From the NCBI RefSeq assembly GCF_040954645.1, contig NC_092810.1:14246377-14310376 (forward strand): DNA of 64,000 nucleotides, given 5' to 3'. The translations under genes were made by a program, and so were the position numbers. The first letter of the stretch is position 1. Each line of letters starts with the position of its first letter. Below the pieces are notes generated by a model that saw nothing but the letters and a program-made list of their open reading frames with translations, did no database searches and had not been told where the DNA came from. This document shows positions 56,193 to 64,000 of this stretch, piece after piece. Origin of the DNA: Diabrotica undecimpunctata (lineage: Eukaryota > Arthropoda > Insecta > Coleoptera > Chrysomelidae).

Positions 56193-57950
56193 ATGTCAGC
56201 AAGAAGTAGACTTTTACTTAATCTGGAACAAAAACAGTATGAAGCTATGTTGAATTGATAATCAATCTTTTTTTTACTAAAATATGCTTCTTAATAATTA
56301 TTTGAGGTTAAGATTTTACCGGAACGGTAACAAAATACCTGCATAAAACTTGTTTTGAGCAATGTTTTTATTATTTAAGCATTGTAGAACAACTTGATCA
56401 GATAAAAAGAGATTAATCATAACTTTATTGTCATAGATATTGCCGAAACTTTACCTGAACAAGATAAAACTCCACCAACAATCGAGAATATCCTGTATGA
56501 AAAGCAGATATCTTCACTAGAGTTGCAAGATACATTTAATGGTAAATATTCATTCCAAAATTAAATTGTTTAAAGGTCTTGGTCTGCAGATAAAAATAAT
56601 AAAGTAACCTATCTACCCTATATGTTTAAAAAACTTTTAAATGGTAGATTCATTTCTGAAGATGAAGTAATTTCTCCAGAATATACTTCAGACAGCTGCA
56701 ATTCAAATATTACTGATTTGAGCGAAAGTTTTGAAGATTCTCATTGTGAGGATGAAAGTCATCCCGTAGCAGTACCACCTGTCACGGCAGAAGATTCAGT
56801 TTAACTTATAAATTAACATGAAAATTCTGAAAATCTATTGGACAGGAAAGAAAGTGTTTTAATATCTAGGAAAATAATATTAGGAGAAAGGTATTCAATT
56901 TGCCAGAAAAAAATCAAGAATAAGCAAACGGTGTCTTGAAACATGGAAGAAGAATAAGACTGTCTTAGCGAGACAGAGAGGTAAGACATACATATTATTA
57001 AAAAGTAAAAAAGAGATGCCTAGCAAAAGTCCCGAATTAGGATCTTTATACCAAAAAGAAAATTGCAAAAAGTAATGTGATGAGCAATTATCAAGTTTGA
57101 TAGGGAAACAATATTTCGTAAGTTAATATGAAAATGCAAAAAACTCATTACTTTTTAAATCTGTTTTCATTATGCCAGTTAATCTCCATAGAAAAAGCAT
57201 TAGTAAAAATAAATCATATACATTTGGTTACACAATAACATACCAGACACGTATCAAAACTGTCTGTAAGACTTCCTTTATCTTCCTTTAATAAATATCA
57301 AATAAAAAGGTGCAATTTATTCAGAATCAATTAAAATCAGGGACTATAGCTCTTTCACCAGATAAAAGAGGGCATCATAATTCTAGACCAAATAAAATGG
57401 AAAAAGATGTGGTTGATGCTGTAAAAGGACACATTCTTTCTTTTCTTACAGAACAGTCACACTCTTCGAGAAACAAAAATGTCAATAAAATGTATTTGTC
57501 TTCCTTGTTAAGTATAACAAAATTGCATGAATTATATCAAGAATATGTTCAAGAAACTAAGATGGATAAAAGGTTTTTCGTTTTGAAAAATTTTTAGACG
57601 CACATTTTCTCATCAGAATTTAATTTGTCTTTTGGCCAGCCGAAAAGTGACACATGCAGTACGTGCGATGCGAATTTAGGGGACGAAATCCACAAAGAAA
57701 AATTTATATTTGCTTTTGAGCAACAAAAAGTCGATATAGAACGGGCACATAATAATAGAGAAATGTGCTATTTAACCATGGACCTACAACAAATCATACC
57801 TTTACAACGCTTACTACTTCTAATGCATTTTATTTAAGGCAGATGTGGTTCTATAATTTTGGAATCTACACAATAACGTCAGAGGGTGATAAAGCCTACT
57901 TTTTTAATTGTACCATACCTGCACAAACAAAAAAAGAAAATTAGGAATTT
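56193..57950 (+). pseudogene. Unnamed transposase-like family, copy C
   Basis: The ATG at 56193 starts MSARSRLLLNLEQKQYEAML. Further exon-like pieces are ETLPEQDKTPPTIENILYEK (56437-56541, bounded by AG and GT) and KLLNGRFISEDEVISPEY (from about 56590). Later blocks match copies A and B: SRISKRCLETWKKNKTVLAR (about 56915-56975), GTIALSPDKRGHHNSRPNKM, KMYLSSLLSITKLHELYQEY, FNLSFGQPKSDTCSTCDANL (57620-57680), LTMDLQQIIPLQR and WFYNFGIYTITSEGDKAYFF (to 57910). The gene ends before the CAGQ and GHSF blocks present in copy A. The exon joins are not all in phase, so they are tentative. Confidence 0.55.
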
Positions 57951-58309
57951 TATGAATAGCCAATGACTGTAATTCTATATGCCAATTCTGTAAGTAAGTT
58001 CTGTAAGTGTTTATTTGTGTTAGGTTTTGATATTCAATATTATTTCTGATTAAAATAACCTGATTTTTTATAAAATTTGATGTTTCATTGCTATTAAAAA
58101 TTCTTACAAAATATTTCACTTCAAAAGATACCAATTTACAATTTTAATTCAATTGGCAATTCCTTAAGTGGCCAGTCACAGTACCCGTTACCCTTTTATA
58201 CACCGATATATCCAAACGTGATTTGGGGGTTAAATTTTCGGTTACAATCTCATCTCTACTTCTTTAATTCCTCTTTTGTGCAGTGTACATACTGAAGAAT
58301 GATATAATA
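57951..58309. other. No gene recognised
   Basis: AT-rich spacer with no recognised motif. Confidence 0.4.
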
Positions 58310-58615
58310 TCCTACAGGTTATTAAGAATACTAGTTTTTCAAACAAAAATGTTGCCATTTGTACAGACTCTCTAGCATCCATGTCATGCATTCAAGAATT
58401 ATTTACCGATAACCTCCTTGTCTAGAATATCCATCACTCCTACCACTACCTTTCTACATTAAACACTAAGATTATATGCATTCCGTCCCACATTGCTATA
58501 CATGGCAACGAACTCGCAGATCAGCATGCTAAAACAGCTTTTTCGACAGATACCACATCAACAACTCACGTCTAAATTTGCAAAGATTTAAAAACAGAAG
58601 CATACAGATTCATCA
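58310..58615 (+). pseudogene. LINE RNase H domain fragment
   Basis: The plus strand reads NVAICTDSLASMSCIQELFT, then a stop, IICIPSHIAIHGNELADQHA and KTAFSTDTTSTTHV. The DS-A and PSH-GI-GNE-AD-A motifs are those of RNase H domains at the end of LINE proteins, with catalytic Asp and His. The Jockey element lands at about 58616, and the sequence may resume at 60359 (FIRRLWQ-like). It belongs to an older, different LINE. Confidence 0.65.
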
Positions 58616-58630
58616 AGACAAAACCAGGAT

Positions 58631-60067
58631 ATGTCGGATGCAAGAACAAGGAGGCAAGTCGAACAAGAATACAACAGGATCAGAAGAAGGAACGAGTTCC
58701 AAATAGACGAGGAAGACCATACCAGCCCAAGCGAAGTTGCGAAAATCATCAGGAAGCTGAAAGGAAGCAGAGCACCAGGACAAGAAGGAATCCACAACAT
58801 CACCCTCAAGGAACTTCCGAAGAAGATCATAGTACAGCTGTACTATATCTTCAAATACTGCCTGGAAAAAGGACATTTTCCGAACAATTGGAAACACGCC
58901 AAGATCATACCTCTTCTGAAACCAAGGAAAGATGGAAGAAGACCGGAAAGCTACAGGCCCATATCACTCCTGGAAACGATGGGAAAAATTTTAGAAAAAA
59001 TCGTCTACAAGAGACTGGTGAAGCACACAGAAAGAAGAAGAATCATCCAAGAAGACCAGTTTGGTTTCAGAAAAGGAAGAAACTGCGAACTTCAACTAGC
59101 AAGGATTATCAGCGACACGAAGATAAAATTCAACAGGAAACAGAAGACAGGATTAGCCATACTGGACATAGAGAAAGTATACGACACGGTTTGGAAAAAG
59201 GCACTAATCTTCAAGATGGACAAGGCTAGACTTCCACACTACCTCATCAACATCTGCGACATGTATCTATCCAATAGAACATTCCAAGTTTCAGCTGATC
59301 AAAAGATGTCGACGATCCAAGAAATCCAGGAAGGAATGCCTCAGGGCAGCATCTTATCACCCATATTATATAACATTTTTGTTTCAGACCTTCCAACAGA
59401 TCCAAGGACTTCTACAGCCCTGTATGCAGACGACACAGCAGTGTATGCATCCGGAAAAGACGAAGGAAGAATCATAGATGACATGGAGTACCACCTGGAA
59501 AAAATCACGGAATACACCGAAAAATGGAAAATCAAGATCAACGCCGAAAAGACGCAGTTCATCATATTCGGCCAGGACAAACGACCACCACGGAACGAGA
59601 TCACAGTAGGAGGCAACAGAATTCAGGAATCAGAGACGGTCAAATACCTAGAAGTCCACCTCGACAGAAGACTCAACTTCCGGGTGCATACACAAAAAAC
59701 AAAGGTAAAAGCTAATGCAGCTTCAAAACTAATACTTCTTTTCATTTTTAGGTCCAGTCCACTTTCGAAGGCGAAGAAAATTCAGCTCTACCAAGCATAT
59801 GTTAGGTCGGTGATTCTGTATGCAATACCAGTGTGCAGCTCCATTGCGGAATCACACTGGAAAAAGTTAGAAGCAACTGAGACATCATGCTACCGAATCA
59901 TCGACGGAGCATCATGGGAGGATAGAGTTACAAATGCGACCATTAGGAACAGATTAGGATACATGCCACTAAGGGAAGTTTCCGAAAACAGAACCAGGTG
60001 GTTGTTCAACCAGGCCACACGAAGACTACGAAAGACCAGGGATATCCTCGAGAAGAACAGGATCTAG
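58631..60067 (+). CDS. Jockey-type reverse transcriptase, 478 codons open
   Basis: The frame from ATG 58631 is only the C-terminal part of ORF2; the ATG is where the truncated copy happens to begin, not a native start. Motifs in order are IRKLKGSRAPGQEGIHNITL (residues 40-60), WKHAKIIPLLKPRKDGRRPE, SYRPISLLETMGKILEKIV, EDQFGFRKGRNCELQLARII, GLAILDIEKVYDTVWKKALI, GMPQGSILSPILYNIFVSDL and the catalytic ALYADDTAVYASG (about residues 263-276). The thumb (KYLEVHLDRRLNFRVHT) and the C-terminal domain (VTNATIRNRLGYMPLREV) follow. AYDTVW is VYDTVW here. No stop or frameshift in the whole RT. Base composition is richer in GC than the surroundings. Confidence 0.88.
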   Translation: MSDARTRRQVEQEYNRIRRRNEFQIDEEDHTSPSEVAKIIRKLKGSRAPGQEGIHNITLKELPKKIIVQLYYIFKYCLEKGHFPNNWKHAKIIPLLKPRKDGRRPESYRPISLLETMGKILEKIVYKRLVKHTERRRIIQEDQFGFRKGRNCELQLARIISDTKIKFNRKQKTGLAILDIEKVYDTVWKKALIFKMDKARLPHYLINICDMYLSNRTFQVSADQKMSTIQEIQEGMPQGSILSPILYNIFVSDLPTDPRTSTALYADDTAVYASGKDEGRIIDDMEYHLEKITEYTEKWKIKINAEKTQFIIFGQDKRPPRNEITVGGNRIQESETVKYLEVHLDRRLNFRVHTQKTKVKANAASKLILLFIFRSSPLSKAKKIQLYQAYVRSVILYAIPVCSSIAESHWKKLEATETSCYRIIDGASWEDRVTNATIRNRLGYMPLREVSENRTRWLFNQATRRLRKTRDILEKNRI

Positions 60068-60350
60068 AGGACATTTAGATCCACCCACAGACTGATCGAC
60101 CACCTGATCAGGGTCTAGAAAACCAGGCGTGCAGGGAAGTAGGTACGTTTGCCGATACAAGTACCTACAGAAGCAGACGAGGACACCACCAAGGAAAAAC
60201 CAGGAGCCAAGAGGAAGAATCAACAAACGCTGGCGGTGCAAGAGCGGTACGCCGAAGAAAGAAGGCAAAAATTTTTTAAGTTTGACATGTAAATATATTT
60301 TGTAAGGCAATAAACGTTTTTATTTTTATTTGATTTTTATTTTTATTTAT
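60068..60350 (+). other. Jockey 3' UTR and tail
   Basis: Non-coding 3' part ending in a polyadenylation signal (AATAAA, 60309-60314) and repeated TTTTTATTT. It belongs to the element above. Confidence 0.6.
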
Positions 60351-60469
60351 ATTCATCAGGAGATTATGGCAAATCTACTAGGCCTCCTTAAATACATACT
60401 TACGTGTCATCAGCCCTCATTTTAATTGCTTAAATTTTATGGAAGACAACAATTCAGCATTTTATAAAA

Positions 60470-61436
60470 ACCAGCTTACTTTGTTAGCTACACTAACTAC
60501 ATATATCAAAACTTCACAGAGTGTATTTTAAAACAAATATTTACTCAAAATGAAAGAACTTTAATAATTGGATGTAAACATATATATTATATTTTTTAAC
60601 TCAAACCTTGTCTGCTTTTGTAAAAATAAATTAGTTTCAAATGTTTATCTTTTATTGTACTAAACGCAAGTTTCTAACATATTTTTGTCGAAATAATTTA
60701 TGTTTTTGCTTTGAATTCGTTAGCAGAGATAAAATTATATTGAAAAAGAAGTAAAGGTAACAAAACACTCCCATCTTTATCATATGTTTCTGATAGACTG
60801 ACTCCAAGCCTACACATTTAATATTCGTGTTCGATGAAATTCAATTCAAGATGTATTTGAAACAAAATTGGGTATATTAAATTTGAGAAATTTTCAGTAT
60901 TACCGTTCAAAGAGACAGTTTTCCTATAAAAGTTACATAAAATCCATATTATCAATTTCCTTTTAAAATTAGCTACAAAATGTTTTTTGATGTAAACGTA
61001 ATTTTGATGTTTACAGAATTGCTATATTAGGCCAGTCACGATTTACCTCAAAGATCTATCGCTAATTGAACTATTTTAATTTACGGACATTAAAAGTTTG
61101 AGTTATGCTCCATCCCTATAAGCGGTGCAAATACGTAAATAAAACTAACTAAGAATAAAATTGACAGGATCGCATTAAGGAGCAGTTTGCTTTAATTGAT
61201 ATGCCATGCTTCAGGTTCACCAAAGAGAATGAATTAAAATTTCTTGAATGAAAAAAGAACTAATTTCCGCAAGCTCGAATAAGCTCGATAAAAAGTTGAT
61301 TATGTTAGATCAAATCAATTAATTAAATTTCTCAAGATCAAGAGATCAAATAAATAAATATATATACCTATATATAAATTATGTTAGAATTATCGGGTAA
61401 AGTGGTCTGTAATGAAAATCTTTATTTTTTCTGAGA
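60470..61436. other. No gene recognised
   Basis: AT-rich, no motif. A short AT-only run lies at 61350-61380. Confidence 0.4.
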
Positions 61437-61480
61437 TACTAAATATTTCGCCATTTATTTAATAGCTTCCTCAGGAGTAA
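61437..61480 (-). ncRNA. Hammerhead-like motif
   Basis: Minus strand: core CUGAGGA (fits CUGANGA), stem II GCUAUU with AAUGGC, then GAAA and the palindrome AAAUAUUU. Stem I is only UACU/AGUA with a bulged C, so it is weaker than the motif at 61753. Confidence 0.5.
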
Positions 61481-61537
61481 ACTAAAACAATTTAAACATT
61501 ACAAAAAATGGCGTACAAATACATTTTAAAACACTCA

Positions 61538-61586
61538 CAGAATTTAAAAGATTTTGCAAATAAAAACTGAAATCTTTTAAATTCTG
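61538..61586. repeat. Hairpin, 17-bp stem
   Basis: CAGAATTTAAAAGATTT (61538-61554) pairs perfectly with AAATCTTTTAAATTCTG (61570-61586). It lies between the two hammerhead-like motifs. Confidence 0.85.
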
Positions 61587-61602
61587 GTTAAAATTCTATC
61601 AT

Positions 61603-61632
61603 GGTAACATGGCGATATGTCGCCATGTTACC
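61603..61632. repeat. Hairpin, 13-bp stem, 4-nt loop
   Basis: GGTAACATGGCGA (61603-61615), loop TATG, then TCGCCATGTTACC (61620-61632). A partial third copy, ATGGTAAC, follows at about 61639. Confidence 0.85.
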
Positions 61633-61752
61633 AATCCAATGGTAACTTTACCATCTTAATTTTAAACTAGACATAATGTAAACTAAATTTCATTTAGTAA
61701 TTATTAAAGGGTTTTTACCCCCATATTTAGTGGCTATTTCCATGTATTAACC

Positions 61753-61794
61753 TGACACTGATGATGGAATACTTATTTCGAAAACGTTTTGTCA
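61753..61794 (+). ncRNA. Hammerhead ribozyme motif, canonical core
   Basis: Stem I is UGACA (61753-61757) with UGUCA (61790-61794). The core CUGAUGA is at 61758-61764 and is fully canonical. Stem II pairs GGAAU with AUUUC around loop ACUU. GAA is at 61780-61782, and the palindromic stem III AACGUU at 61783-61788 is followed by U, the expected cleavage position. No Penelope protein is seen next to it. Confidence 0.7.
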
Positions 61795-61829
61795 ATTTAA
61801 CATAGCCCAAATGGGTTTTTTATATACCT

Positions 61830-62434
61830 TTTTATAAAGGATTTTATTGAAAATTTTTTTTTTTAATATATGGTATACAGCCAACTACAGGAACTTAGTT
61901 TCCTTGTGGATTTTTAAAAGTTTTTTAAAATTGTAAGCATATAAAAATTTCTAACATATAAAATGTCGTCAGAAATGACACGTTATTTAGCGAAAAGTAG
62001 TATTGACTAAACTACCCGAATATACCATTTAATAGAGTTTTTTAATTACAATAATTTTATTAGATGGCTAGGTAGTAATATGTAGTATATTATTGTGCAA
62101 TGTAACAGTTAAAAATAATATAGTAATATACGTGACGTATCATAAAATAACCCTAAGTTATCAAAATTATAATCACAGATATATTAGTGTAAAGTGTCCA
62201 ATACTCGGTGTCGAGCACAATCATAGATCAAAGCTATATATCTGTGTACATCTATCTCGAACTACTACATGTAATTAAACTATGAATAACACTAATGCTA
62301 GAGTAGCAAATTATAATATGCTTCTACTGTCTAATATAACAATGGACATTGCTGTTGACCTTAGATTATTATATTGCTCTGCTTAATAGAGTAATATGAG
62401 GTGAATCTAAGTAACCCAAAAGTCTATTGTTATG

Positions 62435-62440
<6 letters not shown>
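61830..62440. other. No gene recognised
   Basis: AT-rich spacer. Nothing further identified. Confidence 0.4.

Positions 62441-62499
<59 letters not shown>
62441..62499. repeat. TA microsatellite
   Basis: Pure TA run of 59 bp. Confidence 0.95.
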
Positions 62500-62503
<4 letters not shown>

Positions 62504-63814
62504 ATAATTATTTATTTTGACTTTAATCTTAGTTTATTGAGCCAATAAAAATTATAACTTATTTGTTATCAAAAGTAAAATAAACTCCTTATATTACCTG
62601 TGTTCGATGGATTCAAACATTTTCTAGTTATCTTTTATCGGGATAGAGAAGAAGGATAAGAATAAAAAAATAATATATTACAAAAATGTACCTTCCTTTA
62701 TTTTATATAAACGAATAAAACAATTATCAAATTCTGCCGTTATCTTATCAATTAGCATACAAGAAAATAAATCAAATTTTTATAATAATAAGATTTTAAA
62801 TCTACATACATTTATATTAAGTGAAAACCAATTTTTCTTTACTTGAAACTAGAAACAACAAAACTTTAAACTTTTGATTAGCCTAACAAAACCTCAGTTC
62901 TTAAATTTGAATGCTAATGACCATGATGTCAAACCGATCCTTCACAGATATAAAATTCAATTGTACAAAACACTTACAGCTTATTTTCTTATTGAGTTGT
63001 ATGTTGAAACATACCCAGAAAAGTCCAGTCTCCTCAACGATGTGATCTCTCTTCTTTGGTACCTCGGCTCCTTCCTAACGTCTCTGCAGACCTCCTGCAG
63101 ACTACACAAAAACACCTGATTCACTTCTCCAAACTCAGCTACTTATTTATGACACAAGGACCTCCTTTTGTCAACTTGATGCCGTAAAACTATTTTCACA
63201 TATACTTTACAAAATGCCCACGGTAGATACAAGGACCTCTTTTAATCTACTTGTTATCTCCTTCTGCAAAACTATTCACTTCTTTTCACAATGCCGGTAT
63301 CCAAACTCACGAACCACACTCTATCTTGAGACAAACGACTGTTTCCTTCGATGACCAAATTATCACTGCCTCTTCGGTTCTCATGATCGGCTTACAAATT
63401 CCCATTTAAAAACGACCGTCCAATCAAAAGCTGAAATTGTGTTTACCATGATTTTGGAAAAGCCTAATTTCGGTTTCAGAGAAAAACTAAATAGCTTACT
63501 TTAAAATTGGTTTTGTCAATACACAATTTATACATATTTCAAAAGATTAAAATATGGTCATTTAATACTCGACTATACAAACAATGAAAAGATTAACTTA
63601 CAGGTAAAATGTCTTCTAATTCTAAACAAAGGTTTTTTTGATAATTTTGTTTGAAACGAAAAAAGGTCGTTTGCCAAACAAATTTCTATTCTTATCTACA
63701 CTAAATCTTAACTTAAATTACTATATACAATTTGTTTATATTGATATCTTAAAATTTTATTTCGATGGATTTTTTTATTTATTTTTCTTTGGTTGGGAAA
63801 GAAGAAACATAACA

Positions 63815-63818
<4 letters not shown>
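62500..63818. other. Unassigned; one imperfect 75-bp duplication
   Basis: ACAAGGACCTCCTTTTGTCA at 63154 and ACAAGGACCTCTTTTAATCT at 63229 start two diverged copies of a roughly 75-bp unit (TAAAACTATT-TTCAC also repeats). The stretch 63000-63420 is GC-richer than its surroundings. No coding motif identified. Confidence 0.45.

Positions 63819-63875
<57 letters not shown>
63819..63875. repeat. TA microsatellite
   Basis: AT/TA run of 57 bp near the right edge of the window. Confidence 0.95.
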
Positions 63876-63877
<2 letters not shown>

Positions 63878-64000
63878 AATATAAGATTTTAATTTATAAT
63901 AATATAAATTAAAATTTTCGCCTTCTAAAATAATTACATTAACATATTCGCGACGAGGGCAGTTTTATGTATCCATCCATAAAATTGTAACATTTTTTTA

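Larger units (their letters stand above)
58616..60350 (+). mobile_element. Jockey-type LINE, 5'-truncated, young
   Basis: ATTCATCA at 58608-58615 recurs at 60351-60358, an 8-bp TSD that extends with mismatches to 13 bp. The insert has an uninterrupted reverse transcriptase frame, a 3' UTR with AATAAA at 60309-60314 and a TTTTTAT-type tail (60317-60350). The open frame and clear TSD point to recent insertion. The endonuclease and any ORF1 are missing. Confidence 0.8.

Overview
This window reads as a piece of an AT-rich animal genome, most likely an arthropod and probably an insect. The evidence is the combination of piggyBac, Tc1/mariner, RTE-like, CR1, R1, Jockey and Penelope-like elements, plus spliceable GT-AG introns. 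A beetle would fit, but that is inference. I find no convincing host protein gene. The only host-type gene is a tRNA-Asp-like gene at 41364-41435 on the minus strand. Almost everything else that can be read is transposable-element sequence in various stages of decay.

Layout. 1-533: Tc1-like transposase remnant. 606-2753: decayed piggyBac. 2758-3560: LINE fragment. 4640-7118: first copy of an unnamed transposase-like family. 8766-13075: LINE hit by two later insertions, a 219-bp element and a 2.6-kb RTE, both with target-site duplications (TSDs). 14151-15440: LINE. 17887-20275: internally deleted piggyBac whose intron carries a LINE fragment. 21210-22600: LINE. 22939-24290: second copy of the unnamed family. 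25576-27433: Tc1/mariner-type element with perfect 35-bp inverted ends. 27590-30325: CR1-like LINE. 31040-35580: LINE split by a nearly intact piggyBac (31273-34131). 35803-37370: R1-type LINE. 39321-39614: 105-bp tandem repeat. 41644-43294: Penelope-like element with 563-bp inverted arms, hammerhead ribozyme motifs and a GIY-YIG domain. 44577-46800: LINE pieces. 47587-50941: nearly complete RTE-like LINE. 51240-54806: LINE with a nested copy of its own family. 55061-55347: perfect palindrome between TA microsatellites. 56193-57950: third copy of the unnamed family. 58310-60350: Jockey LINE inserted in an older RNase H-bearing LINE. 61437-61794: two further hammerhead-like motifs and hairpins.

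How the parts relate. Two LINE families recur and are named here for cross-reference. Family A has an APE-type endonuclease, a C-terminus close to AMMIAN and a GAAGAAG tail. It is seen at 14.2, 18.9, 21.2, 40.7, 45.4 and 51.2-54.8 kb. Family B has a 3' end close to GGAGGCTAATATTGAAG. It is seen at 8.8, 9.0-13.1 and 17.4 kb. Several nested insertions give a clear order of events, because removing the younger element restores the reading frame of the older one. The most interesting items are the Penelope/hammerhead structures, the unnamed three-copy family with D-rich motifs, the long-spacing Tc1/mariner element and the well-dated nested insertions.
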